64,000 nucleotides of DNA from positions 186,001-250,000 of the forward strand of contig NZ_RZHF01000005.1 of NCBI RefSeq assembly GCF_003990185.1, in the 5' to 3' direction. Below, one piece after another: positions 27,968 to 38,890 of this stretch. Source of the stretch: Vreelandella nanhaiensis (GTDB lineage: Bacteria > Pseudomonadota > Gammaproteobacteria > Pseudomonadales > Halomonadaceae). How positions within the stretch are numbered: the stretch's first letter is position 1; every line of letters begins with the position of its first letter. The position numbers and the translations under genes were made by a program. Below the pieces are notes generated by a model, which was not told the DNA's origin, did not search any database, and saw nothing but the letters and a program-made list of their open reading frames with translations.

Positions 27968-28951
27968 CTACTTGTTGTCAGCCACAGGGCCAAATTCAAT
28001 TGGCAGCCAGCGATAGCCCGTTTCATCTTTGGCAACATGCCCGATACCTGGGAATGGCATATGGGCACCCGCAACCCAGTGTTTATCTGCAACGGCACTT
28101 TCGAGCACGCTTTCACGCGTACGTATAGCCTGCTCGGGGTCGGAATCAAACTCGATAGCTACGCTAGGGTCGGCAAACTGAACGCCATAACTATGCACCA
28201 CGTCACCCCATACCAGCATGGCGTCTTCATCGCTATTGAGCATAAAGCTTGAGTGTCCAGGCGTATGGCCATGGGTGTCCTGGGCCACAATACCTTTTAA
28301 AAGTTCATCGCCCGGCGTAAAGGAGCTAAACCGACCTGCTTTTTGATAAGGCGAGACCGCTTCTTGAGCTATAACGAAGAAATCGCGCTCTTCTTCAGGT
28401 AGCTCGGCAGCACGTGCTTCATCTAGCCAAAAATCTGCGTCTGCCTGACTTACACGTAACTCAGCGTTGGGATAAACCGCCTCGCCATTCTCATTGGTTA
28501 AGCCACAAGCGTGATCAGGATGCAGATGCGTCATCAGTACCGTGTCAACATCATCAGACGTGTAGCCAGAAGCACGCAGGTTGCTCTCGACCTGCCCCAA
28601 TGAGGGACCGAAGCAAGCGGCCGAACCAGCATCAACTAGCACAAGGTTCTCGCCAGTGTGAATGAGAAAGGCATTTACCGCTGTTTGCATGCCGTTTTCC
28701 GCATCAATAAAAAGTGCATCAAGGTGACGGAGAATTTCGTCCTGCTCTATGCCTTTTAATAACGATGTATCGATAGCTGTATGACCATCATAGAGAGCAG
28801 TCACTTCATATTCACCGACCAGCATGCGAAACCAGCCAGGCGCTTGTTCTTGCTGCTGCGTAGGTAATTCAGCTTGGACGGTAGCTGCCCAACCAACACT
28901 AACGGCGACTGCCAAGAGACTGTGCGAACACTTGGAAAAGTATGTAGACAT
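27968..28951 (-). CDS. Secreted metallo-beta-lactamase-fold hydrolase
   Basis: 327 residues. Signal peptide cleaved near TVQA (about residue 27). The zinc motif THLHPDHACG gives His142, His144, Asp146 and His147; later ligands are HTPGHSSF and WGDVVH, with a final His in AGAHMPFPG. The fold is shared by lactonases, thioesterases and other hydrolases; the periplasmic location and family resemblance suggest a small secreted hydrolase of unknown substrate. The divergent LysR gene with overlapping promoter elements is its probable regulator. Co-transcription with adhC is possible. Confidence 0.85.
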   Translation of the reverse strand: MSTYFSKCSHSLLAVAVSVGWAATVQAELPTQQQEQAPGWFRMLVGEYEVTALYDGHTAIDTSLLKGIEQDEILRHLDALFIDAENGMQTAVNAFLIHTGENLVLVDAGSAACFGPSLGQVESNLRASGYTSDDVDTVLMTHLHPDHACGLTNENGEAVYPNAELRVSQADADFWLDEARAAELPEEERDFFVIAQEAVSPYQKAGRFSSFTPGDELLKGIVAQDTHGHTPGHSSFMLNSDEDAMLVWGDVVHSYGVQFADPSVAIEFDSDPEQAIRTRESVLESAVADKHWVAGAHMPFPGIGHVAKDETGYRWLPIEFGPVADNK

Positions 28952-28986
28952 AAGCTGTACGCCCTAAATACGGTTAAAATGCCAAT

Positions 28987-29015
28987 AGTGTAGGCCACAT
29001 AGGCGCAGTTGATAA
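28987..29015 (-). promoter_or_regulatory. Candidate promoter for the metallo-hydrolase gene
   Basis: On the minus strand TTATCA, 17 bases, TACACT. Each hexamer matches four of six consensus bases. The -35 overlaps the -35 of the opposing LysR promoter, the usual arrangement for LysR-controlled divergent genes. Confidence 0.45.
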
Positions 29016-29036
29016 ACCGGGATACACTCATAAGAT
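29009..29036 (+). promoter_or_regulatory. Candidate promoter for the divergent LysR gene
   Basis: TTGATA, 16 bases, TAAGAT, about 38 bases before the LysR start. Overlaps the opposing promoter. Confidence 0.45.
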
Positions 29037-29073
29037 TGTTGTCACTGAGCAATAATCATCATTGGGAGTTAAT

Positions 29074-29970
29074 ATGCAACACTGGGGCCGTATTGAGGCA
29101 TTTGTTGAAGTCGTACGTTTAGGGACTTTTTCGGCCGCTGCTAGTTACTTGAAGGTTTCAACTTCGCACATCAGTCGTTTGGTTAGCCAGCTCGAAAACC
29201 AGTTGGGCGTACAATTGCTCTATCGCACCACGCGGCAAATCCGCTTGACTGATGCTGGCGCTATTTACGTAGAGCAATGCCGCCATTTGTTCGATGGTCT
29301 GCGCGATGCTGAACAAGCGCTTAGTGAACTCCAGTCCAAGCCTAATGGGCTACTTAAACTCACCTCAGCCACCACTTTTGGCGAGCGCTTTATAGCACCT
29401 TTAGTCAACGACTTTCAGTGCCTGCACCCTCAGCTTGAGGTTCATATGCACTTCACCAATCGCCCGGTAGAGCTGATTGAAGAAGGTTTTGATATTGCCA
29501 TTCGTATGGGAGTACTCAAGGATTCAAGCCTGATTGCCCGGCGGTTATGTGAGCGGCGCGAATACATTGTGGGTTCGCAGGCCTATTTTCGCCAAACGCC
29601 GCCTCCGCATACGCTGGCGGAACTGAGCCAGCATCGCTGCCTAATAGGCTCGCGGCCTAACTGGCTGTTCGAAGCGAACGGTCAGCGCCGCGAAGTGCGT
29701 ATTGAAGGCTGCTGGAGTGGGAACTCGGGCCCTGCACTGCTGGACGCAGCGCTCAAGGGATTAGGCCTGGCGCAGCTGCCTGACTACTATGTAGCTCCCT
29801 ATCTTGCCAGCGGTGAACTTGTCGCGGTACTGGAGCCTTTTCAGCATCACGATACGGCCGTGTGGGCGGTGTATCCACGCCACCGCCACCTGTCGCCTAA
29901 AATTCGTCAGTTAGTTGATTACCTGGTAGCCAATATATCCCGCGTACTGCCGGATACTCAGCCACGCTGA
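29074..29970 (+). CDS. LysR-family regulator divergent from the metallo-hydrolase
   Basis: 298 residues from the ATG with GGGAG five bases upstream. Winged helix-turn-helix: IEAFVEVVRLGTFSAAASYL and SHISRLVSQLENQLGVQLLYR, with RLTDAG closing it. The effector domain begins around residue 90 and includes FDIAIRMG and LIARRLCERREYIVGS, typical of the CrgA-like group. It probably controls the opposite secreted hydrolase and possibly the formaldehyde genes behind it. Inducer unknown. Confidence 0.9.
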   Translation: MQHWGRIEAFVEVVRLGTFSAAASYLKVSTSHISRLVSQLENQLGVQLLYRTTRQIRLTDAGAIYVEQCRHLFDGLRDAEQALSELQSKPNGLLKLTSATTFGERFIAPLVNDFQCLHPQLEVHMHFTNRPVELIEEGFDIAIRMGVLKDSSLIARRLCERREYIVGSQAYFRQTPPPHTLAELSQHRCLIGSRPNWLFEANGQRREVRIEGCWSGNSGPALLDAALKGLGLAQLPDYYVAPYLASGELVAVLEPFQHHDTAVWAVYPRHRHLSPKIRQLVDYLVANISRVLPDTQPR

Positions 29971-30074
29971 CTCACTCCTCTGGCGACTTTCATGTGATTG
30001 GGCTGCCTAGCCGCGGCGATCAAAGGCTTCATAGCCTAAACGTTATGTACCTATGGATTATTAACAAGTGTCGC

Positions 30075-30103
30075 GTGCCAGCACACAAAGGTGACGATAT
30101 AAT
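30075..30103 (+). promoter_or_regulatory. Promoter for the unrecognised membrane protein
   Basis: GTGCCA, 17 bases, TATAAT (four of six and six of six matches). The transcript would have a leader of about 60 bases ending at AAGGAAAAAGC before the ATG at 30169. Confidence 0.55.
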
Positions 30104-30168
30104 GAACATTCGCAACTGAATGTTTTTCGTCAGCAATACCTGCAAATCTCTACACCGAAGGAAAAAGC

Positions 30169-30819
30169 ATGCACCTCCCCCCTCCTGCCTGGCCCATCGA
30201 TTTTCGCATCACGTTACTGCGGGCTACGCTTTACGTGCTTTTTATCGGCGGCATTGCCCAAGGGGCTTATTATGAAGCCCTCTATTTTCCGTCCGTACGT
30301 TTTACCGAGCTGGGCTTTACTGAGTTTGCCCAGACGCTAACGCTCGCCAGCTGCTGTGGGTTACTGCTGTATACCCGTCAGGTAATTAAGGTCTTCCCTA
30401 ATGTAACGTTACTGCTATTTGCGTTTATTGCCGCTTCACTCGTTCGCGAGCAGGATTACTTTCTAGATGTATACGTTGCCGATAACAGCTGGAAGGTCAT
30501 TGTTGCGCTGATTATAATGCCTACTCTTGGTTGGGTGATTTATCAGCGCCGTCACTTTGTTGCCGAGTTTGCTCACTACAGCAACACCTTCGCCTTTGGC
30601 CTGTTTGCAGGTGGCGTGCTGACCACCTACGTGTTCTCACGTTTGTATGGGCGGCAGGTTTTCTGGCGCGCTGTTCTTGATGATAGCTACGTACGCGTCT
30701 TCAAGGACGTAGCCGAAGAAGTAGCTGAGCTTCTGGGCTACAGCCTTATTCTGTTTGCCACTATCGAACTGCTGCTGCTTGCTCTGCGAATCAGTAAGGC
30801 CCAGCGCGCCCGTTCGTAA
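30169..30819 (+). CDS. Six-helix integral membrane protein of unknown function
   Basis: 216 residues; I do not recognise the family. Hydrophobic segments lie at about 19-40, 48-70, 74-92, 104-124, 137-158 and 186-208. Charged residues stand out at helix edges: REQDYFLDVY after helix 3, and FKDVAEEVAELLGY leading into helix 6; such buried acids could bind metal or protons. AAGGAAAAAGC precedes the ATG, a good promoter lies upstream and a terminator follows, so it is a genuine single-gene transcript. No neighbour explains it. Confidence 0.78.
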   Translation: MHLPPPAWPIDFRITLLRATLYVLFIGGIAQGAYYEALYFPSVRFTELGFTEFAQTLTLASCCGLLLYTRQVIKVFPNVTLLLFAFIAASLVREQDYFLDVYVADNSWKVIVALIIMPTLGWVIYQRRHFVAEFAHYSNTFAFGLFAGGVLTTYVFSRLYGRQVFWRAVLDDSYVRVFKDVAEEVAELLGYSLILFATIELLLLALRISKAQRARS

Positions 30820-30860
30820 TCCCCCCCTACCTACCTCTAGTAACTGTCTATTTCGACGGC

Positions 30861-30895
30861 ATGCCGCCTATGCTTAGGGCGGCATTTCATTTTTT
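30861..30895 (+). terminator. Rho-independent terminator after the six-helix membrane protein
   Basis: ATGCCGCC pairs with GGCGGCAT, followed by TTCATTTTTT. Confidence 0.78.
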
Positions 30896-31000
30896 AGATT
30901 CCGCTATACGCAAACCCATTTGCACAGCGTCTTCCCCCACCGTAGTGTGCCGCGTTATAGATTTTTTTATTCTTTGCTTAATAACAACGGCCTAAACCCT

Positions 31001-32572
31001 ATGAAGACTCCTAATAATTACGATAGCCGCACTAACCGCGGCTTATTTACCCGCTTTCTGGATAGCGTTGAGTGGCTGGGTAATTTACTGCCTCACCCGG
31101 TTACCCTGTTTGCGCTGCTGTGTGTATTTGTCGTTATTGCAAGCGGCATTGCAGGCGCGCTGGGGTTATCAGTGGCTGACCCGCGGCCTGCCAATGAAGG
31201 CGAGCTGATTGCAGTCAATTCGCTACTCAATGCAGAAGGCTTGCGGCGCCTGGTTACTGAAATGGTCACCAACTTTACCGGCTTCGCCCCTTTGGGCACC
31301 GTACTGGTGGCCATGCTGGGAGTAGGCGTTGCCGAACACTCGGGCCTGCTGTCTGCCAGCATGCGCGCCTTGGTGCTCAACCGCTCGCCACGTATCGTGA
31401 CCTATGCCGTGGTGTTTGCCGGCATCATGTCGAACATGGCCGCAGAGCTTGGCTATGTCGTGCTGATTCCCCTGGCAGCCATGATCTTCCACTCGCTGGG
31501 ACGTCACCCGCTTGCTGGACTTGCAGCCGCGTTCTGCGGCGTATCCGGCGGTTACAGCGCCAACCTGCTGATCGGCACCGTCGACCCGCTGCTTTCGGGG
31601 ATTACCCAGGAGGCCGCGAGGCTGTTGGACCCGGCCTATATCGTGGGAGCTGAAGCCAACTGGTTCTTCATGTTTGCCAGCACCTTCTTTGTGACGCTGA
31701 TTGGTGGCTTGGTCACCGAGCGCATCGTCGAGCCAAAGCTGGGAGAATTTGACTCCGCCTATGCTGAAAGCGATATCGACCAGCAGCGCATGGAGGGGCT
31801 TTCTGCCGAAGAAAAGCGTGCATTGAAAGGCACCGGCCTGGCCGCACTGGCGCTAACCGCCCTGATCGCGGTGATGGTAGTACCCGAAAGCGGTATTTTG
31901 CGTAATCCCGAGACGGGCCTTGTCAGCGGCTCACCGTTTTTACGCGGCATCGTGGTCATTGTGGCCGTCGCCTTCACGCTACTAGGATTTGTCTACGGTC
32001 GCCTGGCGGGCACCATGCACAATGACCGCGACGTAGTAAATGCCATGGCCAAGAGCATGAGCAGCCTTGGGCTGTATATCGTTCTGGTCTTTTTTGCCGC
32101 CCAGTTTGTTGCGCTATTCAACTGGAGCAACTTCGGGACCGTGACCGCCGTTGCTGGTGCCGACCTGCTACAGTCACTGGGTTTACGTGGCCCGGGCCTG
32201 TTTGCCCTATTCATCCTGCTGTGTGCCTTTGTCAACCTGTCGCTGGGCAGCGCTTCGGCCCAGTGGGCGGTAACAGCACCTATCTTCGTCCCTATGCTGA
32301 TGCTGATGGGCTATGCGCCCGAGGTGATTCAGGCGGCTTACCGGATTGGTGACTCTGTCACCAACCTGATCACGCCGATGATGAGCTATTTCGGCCTGAT
32401 TCTGGCGGTGGCGTCTCGCTACCGCAAGGATATGGGCATTGGTACGCTGGTAGCCCTCATGCTGCCCTATACGCTATTCATGCTGATCGGCTGGAGTCTG
32501 CTGTTCTTCGTCTGGGTGTTTATCCTTGGCCTTCCGGTTGGCCCAGGCTCAGCCACTCACTACACGCTGTAA
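31001..32572 (+). CDS. AbgT-family transporter (p-aminobenzoyl-glutamate type)
   Basis: 523 residues from the ATG at 31001; an upstream in-frame start has no better ribosome site, and this one matches the family length. The AbgT/MtrF fold is shown by VEWLGNLLPHPVTLFALL at the N-terminus, GVSGGYSANLLIGTVDPLLSG, LSLGSASAQWAVTAPIFVPM and YRIGDSVTNLITPMMSYF. Members import aminobenzoyl-glutamate or export sulfonamides and related folate-pathway compounds. No aminobenzoyl-glutamate hydrolase gene is nearby, so the direction of transport is open. Confidence 0.9.
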   Translation: MKTPNNYDSRTNRGLFTRFLDSVEWLGNLLPHPVTLFALLCVFVVIASGIAGALGLSVADPRPANEGELIAVNSLLNAEGLRRLVTEMVTNFTGFAPLGTVLVAMLGVGVAEHSGLLSASMRALVLNRSPRIVTYAVVFAGIMSNMAAELGYVVLIPLAAMIFHSLGRHPLAGLAAAFCGVSGGYSANLLIGTVDPLLSGITQEAARLLDPAYIVGAEANWFFMFASTFFVTLIGGLVTERIVEPKLGEFDSAYAESDIDQQRMEGLSAEEKRALKGTGLAALALTALIAVMVVPESGILRNPETGLVSGSPFLRGIVVIVAVAFTLLGFVYGRLAGTMHNDRDVVNAMAKSMSSLGLYIVLVFFAAQFVALFNWSNFGTVTAVAGADLLQSLGLRGPGLFALFILLCAFVNLSLGSASAQWAVTAPIFVPMLMLMGYAPEVIQAAYRIGDSVTNLITPMMSYFGLILAVASRYRKDMGIGTLVALMLPYTLFMLIGWSLLFFVWVFILGLPVGPGSATHYTL

Positions 32573-32583
32573 CGCTAGGCAAT

Positions 32584-32614
32584 AAAAAAACCCGCCGTGT
32601 TACCGGCGGGTTCT
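32584..32614. terminator. Bidirectional terminator between the AbgT-type gene and rpoD
   Basis: ACCCGCCG / CGGCGGGT stem with A-run on the left and T-rich tail on the right, so it can end both converging transcripts. Confidence 0.85.
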
Positions 32615-32636
32615 TTACTTAGCTGCCCGAGCTTAC

Positions 32637-34493
<1,857 letters not shown>

Positions 34494-34717
34494 AGAAACC
34501 CTATCTCGACGAAGAAGAATGAAACACCTAGAGCGCTGAATCGATTAAACTCAACAAGCCGAACAGTATAACGTAATTTACTGATTTTTTTCCAGCATAA
34601 CGTATTTGCGCGGTCATTCAGGTGTGTTAGGTTATTCGGTTAGCTCAGCGTTTGGCGACTAACCATTATCTGGTGCTGAGAAGAGCAAAATTCAACCCCC
34701 CTCACCCCAAGTCTCAT

Positions 34718-36571
34718 CTAGTATTTAGTCATCGCTAACAATTTCATGAACTTTTGCCTTTCGTCAGCCGACAGCTTTTCACCAGACTCCTGCTTTTTAA
34801 CTAGCGCAGCAAACTGCTCCACCAGCGTTTCCACTTCTTTCTGCGGGGAGAGTTGCTGCTGCTTGCTCTTCAAGTACTCGACAAGGCTTAAAAGCTCTGC
34901 CTCTCTCGTGTCTTTTGGAAGCAATAATTCCCGCTTGGCAAGCTCTGCTAACACCTGCCCCTGAGGGCTGCCCTGAAAATGCGCCAGCACCACTTGTGGG
35001 CTGCGATAACGTCCGGCCTGTAACAGGGCAACCAAGTCGCGGCATAACGGCGTATGCTCATCTTCAGGCAGCCACTCAAGCGTATCCGGTAGCGTCGACA
35101 CAATGCCCGGCTCATGCAAAAGCAGCTGTACGATCCGGCCCACCGGCGACAGCACCTGGCTACGCGTCTTGGGCTTAGACCGCCTGACATTTTCAGGTTC
35201 CCTGCTTTCTTTAGCTTCGGGCTCTGCTACCGGCTCCCAGTAAGCAGGCTCCTTGGAAGGTGCTGCACGCTTCTCCAAAAGTGCCTGCAGCTGCTGCTGG
35301 GCCAACCCACTGCGTTTGGCAAGCGCTTCCAGCAGCAACGACTTGAGCATGCCTTCAGGTACTTTGTTCAGCGCTTCAAGCACCTGGCTTGCAAAGCGCT
35401 CTCGTCCTTCCACAGTATTCAGATCACGCCCTTGGGCAGCCTGTTCAAACAGAAACTCGGAAAGCGGCATTGCACAGGTCACACGATCCCGAAAAGCTTC
35501 AGCCCCTTCACGGCGTACCAGCGTGTCCGGATCATCGCCTTCAGGCAGAAACAGAAACCGCGCTTCACGCCCATCAATCATCAGCGGCAATACAGTTTCC
35601 AGTGCCCGACTAGCCGCTTGGCGCCCTGCACGATCACCGTCAAAACAGAACACCACTCGGCTGACCAGCCGGAACAGGCGGCTTAAATGATCTTCCGTGG
35701 TGGCCGTCCCCAGCGTGGCAACGGCGTTATGAATACCGTATTGCGCCAGCGCCACGACATCCATATACCCTTCAACCATGACCAGCTGTTCAAGCTTGCT
35801 GGATACCTGACGTGCCTCATACAGGCCGTACAGCTCACGCCCCTTATGAAACACCGGTGTTTCCGGCGAATTGAGATATTTGGGCTGCTCATCGCCCATC
35901 ACTCGTCCACCAAAGGCAATCGTACGCCCGCGCAAATCACGAATTGGGAACATTACCCGGTCGCGGAAACGGTCATAGGTGCGTCCGGTGTCCTCACGGT
36001 GAATCAGCAGGCCATACTCAACCTGAACAGACTCCGGGATACCGCGCTCACTCAAATGCTGTTTAAGCGCTTCCCAGCCGCCCGGCGCATAGCCAATCCC
36101 GTAGGTCTGAATCACTTCAGATGAGAGCCCGCGACCTTCCAGGTAGCGTTTAGCACTCTGGCCTTCGCCCATCTTGAGCCGTTCACGGTAGAAGCTGGCA
36201 GCAAGCTCAAGCAGGTTAACGCCCTCTTTGCGCTTTTTATCTCGCTCTCGGGCATGGGGGTCGTCCGCCCCTTCTCGGGGAACATCAAGTCCTAGCCGTC
36301 CCGCCAGCTGCTCTACCGCCTCAGGAAACGGCAACTTCTCATACTCCATCAGAAAGCGTAGTGCATTACCATGAGCGCCACATCCAAAGCAGTGATAAAA
36401 CTGCTTGTCGGCGCTTACCGTAAAAGAGGGCGTTTTTTCCTGATGAAAAGGGCAAAGCCCTGCGTAGTTCCGGCCAGCCTTTTTCAGCTGCACGCGCTCG
36501 CCAACGACCTCGACCACATCAACGCGGCCGAGCAGATCGTCAATAAAACGCTGTGGAATCTGGCCTGCCAT
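34718..36571 (-). CDS. dnaG: DNA primase
   Basis: 617 residues. The zinc-binding CHC2 domain has Cys40, His43, Cys61 and Cys64; the RNA polymerase domain has EGYMDVVAL and the TOPRIM acidic motif DGDRAGRQA near 310; the C-terminal part (after about 430) is the DnaB-interacting region, here with a Lys/Glu/Pro-rich linker. It makes RNA primers at the replication fork. Middle gene of the macromolecular-synthesis operon. Confidence 0.98.
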   Translation of the reverse strand: MAGQIPQRFIDDLLGRVDVVEVVGERVQLKKAGRNYAGLCPFHQEKTPSFTVSADKQFYHCFGCGAHGNALRFLMEYEKLPFPEAVEQLAGRLGLDVPREGADDPHARERDKKRKEGVNLLELAASFYRERLKMGEGQSAKRYLEGRGLSSEVIQTYGIGYAPGGWEALKQHLSERGIPESVQVEYGLLIHREDTGRTYDRFRDRVMFPIRDLRGRTIAFGGRVMGDEQPKYLNSPETPVFHKGRELYGLYEARQVSSKLEQLVMVEGYMDVVALAQYGIHNAVATLGTATTEDHLSRLFRLVSRVVFCFDGDRAGRQAASRALETVLPLMIDGREARFLFLPEGDDPDTLVRREGAEAFRDRVTCAMPLSEFLFEQAAQGRDLNTVEGRERFASQVLEALNKVPEGMLKSLLLEALAKRSGLAQQQLQALLEKRAAPSKEPAYWEPVAEPEAKESREPENVRRSKPKTRSQVLSPVGRIVQLLLHEPGIVSTLPDTLEWLPEDEHTPLCRDLVALLQAGRYRSPQVVLAHFQGSPQGQVLAELAKRELLLPKDTREAELLSLVEYLKSKQQQLSPQKEVETLVEQFAALVKKQESGEKLSADERQKFMKLLAMTKY

Positions 36572-36687
36572 GAACTACGGGCATCCTCGCGCAGAGCGCT
36601 GACTTGCTGATAGTTAAGACGCAGCTTAAGGTCATCAGGCACATCGCCAGATCACCCTAAACAACGAGAGATAAATCGAAAAACAAA

Positions 36688-36707
36688 CGGCCACCTAGTG
36701 GCGGCCG
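36688..36707 (-). terminator. Possible attenuator between rpsU and dnaG
   Basis: An imperfect GC-rich hairpin (GTGG and CCAC arms with flanking CCG/CGG) precedes TTTGTTTTTC on the minus strand. E. coli has a partial terminator at the same place in this operon, lowering dnaG expression relative to rpsU. Confidence 0.45.
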
Positions 36708-36763
36708 CTTGGCATCCCTCTTGAGATGGCCAGCTAACTACTCTGACCTTCCCCAGGTACGGA

Positions 36764-36979
36764 TCAATAGAGCCGTTCGAAACGCTTTTGCTCACGCTGA
36801 ACCTTCTTGGCGTGGCGTTTTACGGCAGCTGCCGCTTTGCGCTTACGCTCAGCAGTCGGCTTCTCATAGTGCTCGCGACGACGTACTTCAGAGAGAACAC
36901 CGGCTTTTTCGCAAGAACGTTTGAAGCGACGCAGGGCGACGTCAAACGGCTCGTTATCACGTACTTTTACAGAAGGCAT
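36764..36979 (-). CDS. rpsU: 30S ribosomal protein S21
   Basis: 71 residues, the usual length, beginning [20 protein letters not shown] and ending in a Lys/Arg-rich tail ([11 protein letters not shown]). The frame extends upstream but this ATG gives the exact family start and has TTAAGGTAGGTGAG before it. S21 helps the ribosome base-pair with the Shine-Dalgarno. First gene of the rpsU-dnaG-rpoD operon, divergent from tsaD. Confidence 0.98.
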   Translation of the reverse strand: MPSVKVRDNEPFDVALRRFKRSCEKAGVLSEVRRREHYEKPTAERKRKAAAAVKRHAKKVQREQKRFERLY

Positions 36980-37186
36980 TAAGCACTCACCTACCTTAAG
37001 GAGTCTTGAGTTCGGATAGTACGCACACCGCTGATTGCATAATTGCCAGTGCGGTGCACGACCCAGTTTTACAGCGCACGATAGTCTAGTCGTGAAAAGC
37101 CATCTTTGCAAATGCTTACGCGGTTATTGCCTGACAATGGTAGACTACGGCATTTACCCATATTCACCCGAAGGGTCTTTTCTGCT

Positions 37187-38236
37187 ATGCGCGTATTGGG
37201 CATCGAAACTTCCTGCGACGAAACTGGCGTCGCGCTATACGATACCTCATTAACTGGTGGTAGCGGCCTGTTGGCCGATGCGCTGTATAGCCAGATTGCC
37301 ATGCACGCGGATTACGGCGGCGTAGTACCTGAGCTGGCCTCTCGCGACCATACGCGCCGGTTGCTCCCGCTCATCGAGCAGGTGCTCAATGACGCCAAGC
37401 TTACCCGAAAAGATATTGACGGCATTGCCTATACCGCAGGGCCTGGGCTGGTCGGCGCGCTGATGGTGGGAGCCAGCACCGCTCACGGCATGGCCCGTGC
37501 CCTGGGCGTCCCGGTGCTCGGCGTGCATCATATGGAAGGGCACCTGCTCGCGCCCATGCTTGAAGAGGACGCCCCGGAATTTCCTTTTGTGGCGCTCCTG
37601 GTATCAGGCGGGCATACCCAGCTGGTTGAGGTGAAAAGCCTGGGGAATTACCAGCTACTGGGGGAATCGGTGGATGACGCCGCCGGCGAAGCGTTCGACA
37701 AGGCGGCCAAAATGCTGGGGCTTGCCTACCCGGGCGGCCCCGAAGTTGCCCGACTGGCTGAACAGGGTAATCCCAAACGGTTTCGCTTCCCACGCCCCAT
37801 GACCGACCGCCCAGGGCTTGATTTCAGCTTTTCAGGCCTTAAGACGCATACATTAACCGCAATCCGCCAGCTGGAAACCTCAGGTGAGCTTAACGAACAG
37901 GCTCGCGCCGATGTTGCCCGCGCCTTTGAAGAGGCGGTCATTGATACGCTTGTGATCAAATGCCGCCGTGCGTTGGACCAAACGGGGCTTAAGCGGCTGG
38001 TAGTGGCAGGCGGCGTCAGTGCCAATCAGCGGCTGCGCGAGCGGCTGGCCCTTGAGTGCGAAAAGCGCCAAGCGAAGGCTTACTATCCGCGCGGGCGCTT
38101 CTGCACGGATAATGGTGCCATGATTGCCTACGTAGGTGCACAGCGCCTGGCCGCTGGCGAGCAGGATAGTAATGGCGTCATGCAGGCCACTCCACGCTGG
38201 CCGCTTGATCAGCTGGCAGCGCCCAGCGCTTCCTGA
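37187..38236 (+). CDS. tsaD: tRNA N6-threonylcarbamoyltransferase
   Basis: 349 residues from [19 protein letters not shown]; the upstream extension of the frame is discarded because this is the universal family start. The metal-binding HMEGH (His115, His119) and the ASKR fold motifs [32 protein letters not shown] and [16 protein letters not shown] are all present. It transfers the threonylcarbamoyl group to A37 of ANN-decoding tRNAs with TsaB and TsaE, which are not in this window. Conserved divergent neighbour of rpsU. Confidence 0.97.
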   Translation: MRVLGIETSCDETGVALYDTSLTGGSGLLADALYSQIAMHADYGGVVPELASRDHTRRLLPLIEQVLNDAKLTRKDIDGIAYTAGPGLVGALMVGASTAHGMARALGVPVLGVHHMEGHLLAPMLEEDAPEFPFVALLVSGGHTQLVEVKSLGNYQLLGESVDDAAGEAFDKAAKMLGLAYPGGPEVARLAEQGNPKRFRFPRPMTDRPGLDFSFSGLKTHTLTAIRQLETSGELNEQARADVARAFEEAVIDTLVIKCRRALDQTGLKRLVVAGGVSANQRLRERLALECEKRQAKAYYPRGRFCTDNGAMIAYVGAQRLAAGEQDSNGVMQATPRWPLDQLAAPSAS

Positions 38237-38239
38237 TCA

Positions 38240-38812
38240 TCAGGGCTTCCTAAGGCGCGGCTCCTCGCCGCGTCTTAGCCTTCGAATATTAAGCCAGTGG
38301 CGCAGCAGTACCAGAAGACTCAAACATCCCACCACACCCACGTAACTAGGCGCTAGCCAGACACAGGCGAGCGGAGCTATCAGCGCGCTCATCAAAGACG
38401 CAAGTGCCGCAGTTTTTAGCCGCCACGCCAGTAATGCCCATATGGCTGCACTGATGAGTGCCACGCCCGGCACCAGCACTAGCAGCACGCCCAAGGCGCT
38501 GGCCACCGCTTTACCTCCGCGAAAGCCATACCAGACGGGGTAGCTATGCCCCAACATTACCGATAGCCCAATCAGCCCCTGCCAACTGATCGGTAGTGCC
38601 ATCACCTTGCTGGCAAGTACCACAGGCACCCCCTTGAGCGCATCAAGGACCAGCGTAGCGCCCGCTAAACGCGGCCCATAAAGACGCAGGACGTTTGAAA
38701 AGCCGGGATTACAGGATCCACAGCAGCGCGGGTCACTAACGCCTGCCGCTCGGCAAACGCTAATCGCTGCCAGCCAGCTGCCGCTTAAATAGCCGATTAC
38801 GATCCATGCCAT
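38240..38812 (-). CDS. plsY: Acyl-phosphate:glycerol-3-phosphate acyltransferase with altered motifs
   Basis: 190 residues, five hydrophobic helices. It makes lysophosphatidate from acyl-phosphate in the inner membrane. The first signature, DPRTSGSGNPGATNVLR in E. coli, here reads DPRCCGSCNPGFSNVLR (Cys30, Cys31, Cys34, Phe38, Ser39). The second, GFKGGKGVAT, reads GFRGGKAVAS. The third, LLRHWLNIRRLRRGEE, is normal. The position next to tsaD and folB is the standard plsY locus, so orthology is likely despite the changes. Ends three bases from the convergent tsaD stop. Confidence 0.88.
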   Translation of the reverse strand: MAWIVIGYLSGSWLAAISVCRAAGVSDPRCCGSCNPGFSNVLRLYGPRLAGATLVLDALKGVPVVLASKVMALPISWQGLIGLSVMLGHSYPVWYGFRGGKAVASALGVLLVLVPGVALISAAIWALLAWRLKTAALASLMSALIAPLACVWLAPSYVGVVGCLSLLVLLRHWLNIRRLRRGEEPRLRKP

Positions 38813-38890
38813 GGCGTCTTTCCTGTCCTGCTGTCGTTTCGACTCATCCTAACGTACAATCGCCGGCTTGTTGCAGCCAAGGAAAAGCCC

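Noticed and set aside
34494..34717. Possible internal rpoD promoter (TATACT on the minus strand at 34565-34570)
   Set aside because: The -10 is fair but no acceptable -35 lies 16-18 bases upstream, so it is not listed as a feature.
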